Of a stretch of 64,000 nt of DNA, positions 1-10,849 are shown piece by piece. The translations under genes were made by a program, and so were the position numbers. The number at the start of each line of letters is the position of its first letter. Positions within the stretch are counted from its first letter, which is position 1. Origin of the DNA: Dasypus novemcinctus (lineage: Eukaryota > Chordata > Mammalia > Cingulata > Dasypodidae). Under the pieces are notes generated by a model that did no database searches, was not told the origin of the DNA, and saw only the letters and a program-made list of their open reading frames with translations. The DNA is taken from positions 10,920,029-10,984,028 of the forward strand of contig NC_080702.1 in the NCBI RefSeq assembly GCF_030445035.2, in the 5' to 3' direction.

Positions 1-356
1 GCTTCCTCCTGTATTCTCAGGAGTACTAGGGCCTCCTCTTTGAGAGCTGATCAGACTCCCTTCTAATTTCAGAATTAGGCCTTCCCTGCACTATGCCCTC
101 GGGGGTCTTACCAATCCTACGTGTGGAGCTCCTTGCTTCGTTCTCAGGGTCTTTCAAACCTCCCGGTGTCCCCGGCTCCTCCGGAAGGGCTCCAGCAAAA
201 ACCGCAACCTCTTTCTGGACTCAAATGGGGTGTCCAGGGGTGCCCAGGGCTGGGCTTCACCCAGGCCCTCCCGGCCTCCCCGGAGACGTCCGGTAGGGGC
301 AAACAACTGTTGCTGCCTCTGACCTTCTCAGTGCATCCCGGCGGAGTCGCCAAAAA
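1..356 (-). mobile_element. ERV leader, 5' untranslated part, running off the left edge
   Basis: On the minus strand this is the sequence just downstream of a retroviral primer-binding site. The site lies at 335-352 and reads TGGCGACTCCGCCGGGAT on the minus strand, four bases from the LTR edge at 357. A splice-donor-like GGTAAGA occurs on the minus strand near 110, as expected in a retroviral leader. Any gag would lie left of the window. The matching tRNA was not settled; the TGGCGA start fits Arg- or Ser-class primers. Short open frames here look incidental. Confidence 0.6.
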
Positions 357-900
357 TGTAGTGGAGAAATCGGGTGTGCGCGATATCGAAGGCCAGGACA
401 CGAGAATACTGAGAAGGAAGTTGGTTTATTTCGACCGGCCGGGCTCAGCGGACTCTTGTCCTAATAAAACCGAGCCCCGAACAGCCTTTTCCAGACCCTT
501 TTATACAGAGGATATAGGATTAGGAAGACTAACAGTGATGGTAAACAGACCTTTGGTTAGGTTCTTCAGATCTTAGTATCAGATAGGTTATTTCCTCCAG
601 GTGAGTTACATATTCTCCACATCCAAGCCAGTTTGGATTAGCATATCTTCCACATCGTCTGGAGGCAGCCCTGAATACACACTCAGTCTCACATCCCTTC
701 TGAATATTCAAAGACTGTAGGGCCTATATTACTTATTTGGCCATCTTGGAGACTAGGTACTCTTGGAAATAATTTTGATTTAATGCACAGGCTATATCAC
801 CACTATGATTTTAAAGGAGAGATAATCTGGAGAGTCCATGAAATTTGGTTAGCTTTGGTTATTGCACATAGTGAATATGCAGATTCTGATTTAAATCATT
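357..900 (-). mobile_element. LTR (R/U5 and part of U3) of the left-edge ERV
   Basis: The edge is TGTAGTGG at 357, directly beside the primer-binding site. On the minus strand a TATAAAA box (499-505) and an AATAAA signal (425-430) are spaced as in an LTR. The segment resembles about 44,495-44,930, sharing AAGGCCAGGAC, the TATA region and the AATACACA..CTTTCTGAA..ATTCAAAG stretch. The far (U3) end is not clear; 900 is an estimate. Confidence 0.6.
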
Positions 901-2078
901 ATTATTCTCTAAGTATTAATTGCAAAAGGTTCATTTCTTCTAAAGGATTATAAAGTATTCTCATTAATGATAACTCTGCTTCTAGGAATTTATGCTGTAC
1001 TAGAATCTTTTAATTTTGGAAAGAGTGATGCACCCATAAATTTGATTACCATGCTACTTTAATAAGAATGCTGTATGTTTGAATAAAGTAAGAGGAAAAT
1101 ATATCCAAAATAGGGGAAGCTTTTTTATAGAGAGAGTAGTGCCCCAGCTGGCTATAACCCACAGAGGGGTAGTGTTTCCCACTGGTGTGCCACATTACCC
1201 AGCCAAACCCTTGCTGGGTAGTCCCTCTTCCCAACATGGCTCTCACTCTAAAGAGTGCAAACCATGGCACTAATTCCATTCAAATCCCCTAGATAGGAAC
1301 TACTGATAAAGGCAGGAGATGATTTATTAAGAAATCACAATTTATACAATCCTAAATTAAACTAATATTCTTAAGTAAAATTTCTGCTGGCCTCCAGTAT
1401 CTGTGTTTTCTACTCAATCCAGGAAAAAATTGTGTGTCATGAAATAAGCTAAAAAGTTCAGCTGATGTATGGAACATTTAATCCAACACAGTTAGGAAGG
1501 AAAGGTGAAAACATTTGCAAACAAACTCCAGTGATCTCTTTTACCAATGCCTTCACTACTGTTGTATCCCTTAGAGGTGTTTCCTTTTGAGCCCCAGTTA
1601 GCCCCATGCTGGACATTACCACAACTAAGCAGAGCCTGTACCTACATACAAATTGAAAAGTAAGAAACATCCACAGCTTTTCAGAATGACTAATATTTTT
1701 TCTGCAAATGACCTCTGTGTCTTCTTCTCCAAAAGGTCCCTTGCCTTTTTACACTGCAATAGCAAATCCTGTGTCTCCATATGGCTTGGGTGATAATAAA
1801 CTGACCTGGCCACTTTTGCTTTTCATTCTGCAAAGTTTGAAACACCCAATTCCAAGTATCCATAGGCAAACCCTACCCTTCCCCTCTGTGTCATAATAAA
1901 GGCAAGAACCTGAGGCCTACATGTGCTTCTCCACTCCCCAACCTCCTCCATGGGCCATTACAGGAGCCTAAATTAGGTAAGTCCTCATTCTCCCTAGTCT
2001 TGTCCAAAACCACCAGCAACTCAGTTTTTATTAATGCCATTCTGGAAGAGCATATTATGTAACCTCTCATCATATGAT
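901..2078. other. AT-rich stretch without recognised gene
   Basis: No convincing exon, RNA gene or repeat family was recognised. Part of it may be the U3 or flank of the left-edge LTR. Open frames are short and lack family motifs. Confidence 0.4.
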
Positions 2079-2467
2079 TGTTATAGACCAGCAATATTGA
2101 CCAGACTCAGACTTTGAATAAAGTTCCAATGAAGAGCTTTATTAGCCACATGGCAACTGCCTCATCCTATGCAGAGATGAGAGCAGCCCCAAGTCTAAGG
2201 GAAGAAGTGTTTTTATAGCTTTTCGGAGAGGGGTTTACTAGTAAGTGAGCAAGCAAGCAGGCACAGAAGTGGAACACTGTGGTTAGCTGAAGATAGCATA
2301 TCTAATTTTTCTTTTTTAAAAGCCCTTTCTTGTGAGCAGCCCCATGTTATTTATTGGCACTTTTCTTGAGAGCAGCCCTAAGTTATTTATTTATCTGAAG
2401 GCACTTGCAATTCCTATTTCCTAATGTAGTTCTATTCCTATTTTCCCAATGTGGCCTTACCCTTACA
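2079..2467 (-). repeat. 3' LTR of the class-I-like ERV
   Basis: It pairs with 8,985-9,419. On the minus strand it starts TGTAAGGGTAAGGCC and ends TATAACA. AATAAA lies at 2,138-2,143 and a TATAAAAA box near 2,210-2,217 (both minus strand). A purine-rich AAAGGAAAGGGAG tract sits just inside the element at about 2,470-2,485. Confidence 0.85.
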
Positions 2468-3389
2468 TCTCTCCCTTTCCTTTATGGTAATTCAAATCTT
2501 TAAATTTCTTCATGGGTAGGCACTGACTGGTAGGGGACATTTAAAACCATAAGTTTAACAGTTTGGAATTTTTTTGTACTAATTTCTTTAAATTACTGAT
2601 TATATATGGGCCGCAGGTAAGCAGTACAAGGGGATAAACAGGGGCCCTGCTAAAGCAGTGATGAGGGTTGTGAGCCAAGGGGACCAGTTAAAAAGGCTGT
2701 GATACTAGTTGGCGGGCATTTCTCAGGCTTTGTTATGCTTTTTCAATCACCTGCAAACTAAGTCTAGGCTTTTTAAATAACTTCCAAATGGCTAGTATAA
2801 AAATAGCAGGTTTTGCCTAGGACTACACACAGGCTTCTTTGCCAGAGGAACAGTAAATTTAATCCTCGCCTATTCTGGAGAACTACTTCAGTGAGGCCTA
2901 TTTGTTATTCTAAGTTTTAAATGTCCTGGGTAACTAAGGAGGACAGGGTGTTTAAGTTATTGTTTCCTTTCACTAGGGCTGCTGATCCTACTGGGACAGA
3001 GCCTGCTACCCCTAGACCCACTAGCAGCGGAACAAGAAAGGGGGCCCTCTTATATATTCAGCTTCTTATATATTCTGGTACTTTTAGCAAGTCTAAGAGC
3101 TCTCTGCCCTTAAGCCCTGGATAGTAATAAACCTGGGGGATTATATTTAGTAGGACACAGAGGTTGTTGGAGTTGGGGAGAGTACAAGGGGTTAGTCCTG
3201 CGACACAGGCAAACCAAATTCCTGGGGTGGGGGGCAACCAACACCCAGGATTTGTCTGAATTTGTTTAGTGTATAGTTACCCAGTGTCCACAGGAGGCAG
3301 CATATGGGGAAGAAGTCAGGGAATAATTTCCAATTATGAGACATAATCCTTGCCCTTGCAGATTTTTTAGGGTTGCTTGAGGGGAGGGT

Positions 3390-3600
3390 GGTCATGGCAA
3401 CTGCCGTTGTTGAGTGAATTCTTTTTTGAGCACTCAAATCTCACAGAGTTTGCACTGCTAAACCGCTTCTTGGGACCGGAGTTGTTGCCATGGTCACTAA
3501 GGGCAGGGTTGCAGCTTTTCACTATTCCACACCTGCAAGTTAGGACAGACAGCTTAGGTTAAGGTTAGTTGTGAAGAGGCAAAGAGCCTTCCACTCATAG
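3390..3600 (-). repeat. Segment resembling the LTR at 44.98-45.13 kb
   Basis: Same order and spacing of TTGC..TGCTAAA, CC.GAGT..TTGCCATG.TCAC.AAGGG.AGG and CAGACAGCT.AGGTTA as 44,985-45,110. It lies inside the class-I-like ERV, so it is either a nested LTR remnant or a shared U3/3' segment. Confidence 0.4.
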
Positions 3601-3769
3601 TTTCCCTTTTTTTTTTTTTTTTTTTTAAATACCAAAGCTTAACTTGCTAAGCTTTGGCATAATTATTGTTGGAGCAATGAGGTGGATGGCTGTTTGTTGT
3701 TTTGACTGATTATTTTACTTATCAATTTTCAGGGTAGCATCCAGGAGCCTGTTTCCAGAAGTTTGTAAG

Positions 3770-3880
3770 TTTTCACTCTGGACAGCAGAATCCTGGGGAA
3801 GGGGCCCCCTGCAGTCATCCTGGGGCCACCAGTGCCCACGTAGATCTCTAGCCAGGCTCCAGATCCATCTGTCAATCTTG
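3770..3880. repeat. Segment resembling the LTR-like piece at 60.03-60.12 kb
   Basis: Both contain CTGGACAGCAGAATCCTGGGG followed by GGGCC..CAGCAG or CAGTCAT, then a CCAC and CC.GG.TCC pattern. The similarity runs for about 90 bases with gaps, by eye. Confidence 0.4.
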
Positions 3881-6800
3881 TTTCACCCTTATAGAGTTTA
3901 TACCTTTAATCTTAAAGGGGTGCTGAAGGGAGATGATGTCTATTCTGTACTGCTTCCTGCTAGCCATGGGCTGTAGTCATTGCCTAACAAGGTGTAAAAC
4001 TCCATTTTATTTTAACTGGAGGAAGATGGATCTGGCCTTCTGCATGAAATTGGATGAAGTTTTCATATGGTTAATAAGATGTTCATTCTGAAAGAAAGAA
4101 ACTTAAATTAAAATTTTGGAATACCCGGTTTTAAAAGAGGACATTGGATTACAGAGGTAGACAAGGTTAGGTGCCTATAAAGATGGCACCCCTTTTTCAA
4201 AGCTGGTGGGAACAGTATATATATATATATTTTTTTCTTAAGTTACTTATTTTCAGAGAGAAATTACAATAGATACGTTTGCAAATGTGTTTGAAGACAC
4301 ATTTCAAGCTGTTTAATGATTTGCACTCATGTGCTCTGTCAGATGCTCTTGGTGAACTGGCACCCTTTGGGCATTGGTTTCATTCAGGATTAGTACACCA
4401 AGTTGAAAATTTTCTTAGGTTTGGCTGTGGGGGTGATCAGAACCATAGAATAAAGGTTTTTACTTTTTTGTTTTAATGGTACAATTTCTGGTAATTTTGA
4501 CTGTTCAATAGGTGACTCATTATTGGCAAGCAAGCTTTATTTTTGCTAAACAGTAGAGTATAGTAGAATAGTAAGTTGACTGAGCCTGGCTGAGACTGCT
4601 ACATTATTTTATAGACATGTTTATTAATTATTTAGAAAATAAAGTTATCAGGAATTTAACATGTTTAATATACTTTTGTACCTGACCCAGAATAGAAAAG
4701 ATAATGTTATAATTATTAGGCATACATTTAGTACAGAATAAAAGTACAGCACTTTAATATTAATTAATGTATTATATAATGCATAAGGATGCTAAGTTGC
4801 AATTAATAGTTTTAAGTTTCAGGTTTGTAATACTTTACATGTTATCTTTCCATGGGAGCAGACTATAATGCCAATTGTGTTTAAGTTTTATTTACAGTAT
4901 CCTGGTATCATGGTTCCACTTAGCATGTTCTTCACACAGTTAGCAAGTTGCAGCATCATTGATTTTAGAGAGAGTTTCCAGTATTCTACTGGCCTGGTGC
5001 ATAGTGCCCTCTGGCACTATGGAACAGTGCCAGTTTGGAGGTGCTATCCATTGCACTCTTAGCTATACTGAGTTATTATTGGCTGCTGCAGGAGCTTGAA
5101 ACTGCAACGTAGTTTTTATCAACTTCAGGAGCAGAACCAGAGGCTGATATAGTAAATATTTCTAATTGAGGGGTCAGTGACCAGCCTAGCCAATAACTCA
5201 CATGGAGAGGCAACCTGTAATGATTCAAGGCCTGGTTTGAATGTACAGGAGAGTTTGACAATGTTAAAGCTTATTCCTTGTTTTTATATACTTTGAGCAA
5301 TTTAATGTGATGCATCATATATTAAATCACTGTTTACTTATACAATTTTACCATGAAGATAATAGGAAGTATTTTACTTTAGTAATAGAGAGAAAAACTA
5401 TTTTTCATTGTTAAAATGAAAACAGAAGACTCCCATTAGAATCAAGATAATTTTTTATTACCATTTATTTAAATATGAATCTTGTGGTGGCCTTCAGACA
5501 GGTTTTATTATAATGAAGTTATTCTTTGCTACCAATACTAATCCAAGTTTTAGTTAACAATGACTTACAGAATTAGAATTATTTAAACGTTTTCAGTTTG
5601 GAAGATGTTTTACAAACTATAATTGACTACAACCACACTGACTAGTTACTTTATGTTTAAATAAACTTATTAAATTACAATTACTAACCAAAGAAATTTA
5701 TATATTTGAGAGCGCATATCTACAATTTTTCATCTTTAGTTTAATTTTATCAATGTAAACTTATAATTTTTATTACTCAAAAGACCCTGTACATACAATG
5801 TCAATTTATTTAATGGGCACTTCATAAACTTATGGAGATTACACCCAAGCTAAACAAAATTGAAACTACTATAGTTCATGTAAGGAATGTTCTTTTCTTT
5901 TTCTTTACAGGAAGCTAAAACTTTTTCTTTGTTTAAGTTATGAAAATGAATAATTTTTAGAAGCATACTGACTACCAGGTTTCAAAACACATTACACAAT
6001 TACTTAATTTGTTTAATTATAATCCAGGAAAGATCTCTCCATAGTTTCTATGGGCTTTTCTTTACTTACTGAAATTTGTTAACAGAGCCAGTAATTACCC
6101 TTATTTTATGACTATTAAAAGGTTTAAACTGGGAAATTACAGGGCAACTGATTCTTAATTTCCCAGCCTAGTAGATAGGTTTAATCTGCTACACCTAGTT
6201 CTGTCCTCAAAGCTCTTGCAAAGAGGAGGCCCTTTCCCAATAGTTTCTATAATCAGATTTTTATATGATTTTTCCATCCTGCTTAGTTTAATTTTGGCTT
6301 CAAGGGTATTTATTCACATATATAACTGCATATTTAATTTTTAACAATTTGAGCAAATAAGCAGACATGAATAGTTTGACACAAAAACATAATTTTAGTT
6401 ACTTAAAACTTCTATTTTTCACAAAAAAAGTGTGACCGCAAAACATTTCAGACTCCTGAAACTTTTTTTGATTTGCACTATGACTGTGCAGTTTTGCACA
6501 AGAATTTTCTTTTTTACTAATGGCTTGTAACCAAAATGTTCCCAATGCTTTAGCACCATTTTCTTTTGTTTCAGAACTTTATATTTTACTTTGAATTTCG
6601 CAGAATTTCAGATAAGCAACAAGATTAATTTTATGTATATTTCCTTAGGCTATTTGAAGCCTCAGGGACACAAGACTGGTTTCTCTCATGAATTGCCACT
6701 CTTAGGAACACTGACACTTAAAGCAGGAGACTTCCTTTATTCTCCCCTCCCCCCAGGTCTTGGAGATAATAAAACTCCAGTGGTAGTTTAATTTTAAGGG

Positions 6801-7249
6801 CTAAGAATTCCACCAGGCAGTAATTTAGTTTACACTTGGATTCATGAGAAAGCAGGGTTACTAATACCAGGATAGGAGACAGGGATGTCCCAGTTCTTCT
6901 CTGGACTGTAGGGGCAGAAGCTATTATGAAATAACTAGGCAAAGGCAAGGGAAGGGGTGAGGCTAGGCTTGAAGTAACCATAACCGAAGGTAACATTAGT
7001 TTAGAATTTACACTTACAGTAAGAGTTTCAGGCTAAATTCACTCAGTTTCAATTTCAGCTATTATCTTTCCACTGTTTTATAATATAAATGCATTTATAA
7101 ATGATTTTAACTCTTAGTTACAGTTTTTATTAATTTTTTTAAACCTGTTAATTTTATAACACTTTTAAACACCTTTCATTCAACTTATAACATATTAAAT
7201 GAACTTAACTATTACTTTTATTTCTTTTAAGGTAAAAGAACAAATCTCT

Positions 7250-8555
7250 TGCAGTTAGTTTGAAATAAAAAGCTACTCTTCAGGATTTGATTTCTAGAAC
7301 ATTGTTCTTTTAAAAGAGATAAGACCTTTTCTTTTTCAAACACTGAGGAAATGATGAGGTTAAAACACAAGAAGCTATTTTGATAAGACAGACTTTCTTT
7401 GTATATTGATTATTCAGGAAAGTTTTACTAAAAGAGACTAATGACTTGAGAGACTTTGAGAAAGAAAAACATTTTTAATTTTGCATCAGTATACTACTTG
7501 ATACTAAACCTTTTTAAAACTTTATAGACAGACCCATCAAATCTTACTCAATTTTAATCATAAAAATTTCTCTTCCACAAACCTTCCACACTTTCAGCAC
7601 TCATTCAGGTTTTGTCCTACACTCTACTGTTCCCAATAATCAATCATTTTATCTTAGGACAAAATCGTCTCTTGTTTCCCTAACAATAAAAACACATTCT
7701 ATACATTCCACATATGTAAATTACCAGGCAAACCTCTTACAATGTATAATTACCATCAACATTAAACTTTTCTTCACTCTAAACTTAGTAGCATGCAATA
7801 CCAAGAACAGTCTTCTAGGAGCAAGTTGGCAGGGGAGGCTGACCGCTGACAAGTTTCCTATTATAAAATTACCTTTTATTATTATTATCATTCATTTAGG
7901 TTTTGTTTAATAATGGCTTTTTGGAATTAGCCCTTTAAACACTTTAATTTGAACAATGCTTCATTAAACTTCTTATAATTATTTATAACCATATAGACTA
8001 TAATTATACTACTGTAAGACAAATTTTATTTTCACAGAACATATTTTATCCCTTAAAATTACCACAATATCTTCTACAATTCACCACATGCATTTAAGTT
8101 TCATGAGTTTATGAAAATTAGCCATCCTATTTTAGGGCAAAACACACCTTCTTGGAAAACCCATTAAATTTCAGTTAGCATTCCCACAAACTTTTAACTT
8201 TCTTTAATATTCATTTAAGTTTCACATCTTTCATTTTATTCTGTGAAGAAAAATAAACTATTCATTTCAATTTAGGTAAGAACTATTCTTTAATGAAAAG
8301 ACAGTAATTTTGTTTTGACTTACAATTTTTTGTCATTGTAGAAATCCCATTAACATTCAAACTTATGTATTAATATAAGCACTTATTTAATATTTGTCCA
8401 TTTGAATAGAGCTCTTTTTAAAAATCTTTATTTATTAATTTATATCACCATCCGGAGGTATCAAAATACACACTGACATTGAACAAACAGACAAACATAA
8501 AACAACTACAACACATTAGCAGAAACATACAGTTTACAATTGACTCATAATTTTT
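7250..8555 (-). repeat. AT-rich shared module, copy 1
   Basis: The part 7,775-8,550 matches 24,705-25,455 nearly end to end in the same plus orientation. It also matches 51,580-52,760 in reverse complement. All host elements considered, the module is in the sense orientation each time. The stretch 7,250-7,700 additionally resembles 45,950-46,150 in reverse complement. No open frame of note is present on either strand, so it is probably a structural or regulatory RNA segment or degenerate coding sequence. Its origin is unknown to me. Confidence 0.7.
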
Positions 8556-8559
8556 CACA

Positions 8560-8964
8560 AATTACACAGAACAGAAATACAAAAAGACAAACAATTAAGA
8601 CAGACAAAGAGACAAACCAGACAACCTGATCCAGGGTCAAGAGCGATGTCTCGCTCTGATGGGTGGGTGGGATCTATTTGCTGCATCCAGCAGATCCACT
8701 TCCCCACAATCCACAGACTCTGCAGAGGTTTTCCAGAAAACAGACTCACCTAGGGATGTCCGGTTTACTGATCCTGTGCCCAGGAACTCCTGACGCTCTC
8801 CAGATAGAATTTAGGTGAAGACAAGTTCCAGGGCCGGGCAGTGTCTGGGGTGGAGGAATGTTTCTCTGAGGCCTTCCCCTAGACTGCCGTTCCACCCCAG
8901 AATGTACCAGTCTCCCTGAGTCTGAGGAGATCAACCCTGCTGGAGTGGGGGATGTTGTCGATCA
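8560..8964 (-). mobile_element. Leader of the class-I-like ERV
   Basis: Lies between primer-binding site and AT-rich interior on the minus strand. A strong splice donor CTAG/GTGAGT falls near 8,750. The small minus-strand frames here (61-64 codons) show no Gag features, and I do not call a gene. Confidence 0.55.
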
Positions 8965-8982
8965 GTCTTGCTGGGGCCTCCA
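8965..8982 (-). promoter_or_regulatory. Primer-binding site, tRNA-Thr type
   Basis: The minus strand reads TGGAGGCCCCAGCAAGAC, two bases from the LTR edge. The TGGAGGCCCC start is the pattern of Thr-primed class I ERVs. The last bases deviate from what I expect. Confidence 0.65.
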
Positions 8983-8984
8983 AA

Positions 8985-9419
8985 TGTTATAAATCAGTGA
9001 TATTGACCAGACTCAGACTTTGAATAAAGTTCCAGTCGAGAGCTTTATTAGCTGCGTGGCAACTGCCTCATCCTACGCAGAGGAGAAAGCAGCCCCAAGT
9101 CTCAGGGAAGAGGTGTTTATATAGCTTTTCAGAGGGCGGAGGGGGGGGGGTTTACTAGTAAGCGAGCAAGCAAGCAGGCACAGAAGCGGAACACCGCGGG
9201 TAGCTGAAGATAGCGTATCTATTTTTTCTTTTTAAAAGCCCTTTCTTGTGAGCAGCCCCATGTTATTTATTGGCAATTTTCTTGGGAGCAGCCCTAAGTT
9301 ATTTATTGGCACTCTTCTTGGGAGCAGCCCTAAGTTATTTATTTATCTGAAGGCACTTGCAATTCCTATTTCCTAATGTAGTTCTATTCCTATTTTCCCA
9401 ATGTGGCCTTACCCTTACA
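8985..9419 (-). repeat. 5' LTR of the class-I-like ERV
   Basis: It pairs with 2,079-2,467. AATAAA is at 9,044-9,049 and TATATAAA near 9,116 (minus strand). It has an internal duplication of a GGGAGCAGCCCTAAGTTATTTA unit (9,260-9,345) that the left LTR has in a shorter form, and a G-run near 9,138. Confidence 0.85.
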
Positions 9420-9423
9420 TGAT

Positions 9424-9780
9424 GTGTGTGCATGTGTGTTTTAAGGAGACGGAGAACAAATAAGTCCTAACATTTATATATTCAAATGTATAAGTTCTAA
9501 GTTTACATTCATATTTGAATTTGAAGAACTTGGGACAGAAGCCTTTGGAAAGGCCAACATGTAGAAAAATGCCTTAAGAATAAGAAAATATATCCTTTAT
9601 TAATTTTTTACATTTAATTTTTAATTATTTTTAATAAGGGTAGTTAATACAAATACATAGTTTTGGAATCAAATTGGAAAAGCCTTCTAAAGGAAAATAA
9701 ATATTATTCCTGTTTTCCCTTAGAATATCATTTATTTTTGAGTCGATGTTTGAGACAAGAGCTGTGACAAATACTTCATA
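9424..9780. other. AT-rich spacer
   Basis: No gene or recognised repeat seen between the ERV target duplication and the GC-rich island. Confidence 0.4.
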
Positions 9781-10290
9781 TTCCTAACGGGGGACTGGCT
9801 CAGAGTTGCCCAAGCGATCTTTACAAGCGCGCACAGGGCACCGAGGGAGCGCTCGGCGCGGGGGCTAGCGGGTGCACCTGGAGGAGCGCACCCGGGGGCT
9901 TGGACTCTGGGCCTCAGGGCGCCCATTCCAGCGGTCTTCCTTGGGGCGGGGCCGCCTTTGTCCTCAGTGCGTCCTCTGCAGCGGCTGGAAGTGGTGGGAC
10001 TTTGGGGGAAGTGGAGGCCCCCTAGGGGGCTGGCGGGCCCGCTGGCCTGACGGGATCCGGCGGCCCCGAGGGGACAGTCTCAGCCCCCAAGCCGCCTCTG
10101 CCCCCCTGTCCTGTAATAAGCCGGGATCTCGTGGCCTCCCCAGGCGGGCCACGTGTGGCCTTTGATCTGGAGGTTAGTTAGAGGCATGCCGGCCCCCGGG
10201 AGGTGCGTACATTCTCTCTCCTATGTCGGGCCGGCAGGAAACTCGTCCTTGGGAGGGAAAGCGACTGGGCCAAGGTCCGTCACCACGTGA
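9780..10290. promoter_or_regulatory. CpG-rich island
   Basis: A sharp change from AT-rich DNA to a G+C-rich stretch with many CpG dinucleotides (GCGCGC, GCTCGGCGCGGG, GGCGGCCCCGAG). Open frames on both strands are by-products of base composition. It could be the promoter of an unidentified transcript. The moderately GC-rich zone continues to about 10,760 without a recognised exon. Confidence 0.5.
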
Positions 10291-10849
10291 CCCTCTCAGC
10301 GGGGCCAAGACCTGGCGGGATCGCAGCATCGTTTCCTGAGGTCTCCCGGGTGCCAGGTTCCAGAGCTTGGATTAGGCTCTGAACCCCTCCCTTACGCCTC
10401 CCACCCCGAGTCTGCAGGAAGACGTCACAGAGGAGGCACCTCCAGTTGATGGAGCCGAGTGTCAGAAAGTCCTCAGGACCTGTGGGGCCCTGGGAGCCCA
10501 GGCTGGTGTGAGCAGAAGGAAAAGTGACCCACAGACATGGGAGCCAGCCGTGAGTGCACACTGGAGGTTCCAGTGCTGGGTGCCAGGGACAGGGTGGTGA
10601 ACAAGGGCTGGGACTGGGGGAGGAGGAGATCCGGGCCTGGACACAGTCATTACCTAGGATGATCACAGCCCGGAGAAGGCACCCTTACCCGGCCCAGGGC
10701 AGAGGTGATGGTAAGGGATTTAGGATGGGGGGCCACTTCATTTGTTTTTCAGCCTAGTTTCCTGGTTCCAGCCCTGTGTTGGGCAATGCTGAGCATCCAG
10801 TTGGGAAGCACATCTGGTCTCTGCTCTGGGAAGCACAGTGGCTAGTAGC

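Larger units (their letters stand above)
2079..9419 (-). mobile_element. Class-I-like endogenous retrovirus, paired LTRs, largely non-coding interior
   Basis: Two related LTRs (2,079-2,467 and 8,985-9,419) bound about 6.5 kb. Both start TGTTATA (plus sense) and end CCTTACA. The 4-bp sequence TGAT lies immediately outside both ends (2,075-2,078 and 9,420-9,423), as expected for a gammaretrovirus-like target duplication. Minus-strand order from the right is LTR, two-base spacer, primer-binding site, splice donor CTAG/GTGAGT near 8,750, AT-rich interior, purine tract, LTR. No gag, pol or env frame of useful length is present. The interior is much richer in A and T than its GC-moderate leader, which suggests a non-autonomous element or one with replaced coding content. 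Confidence 0.85.

Noticed and set aside
4217..4232. Short TA run
   Set aside because: A simple repeat of about 16 bases, common in AT-rich DNA.
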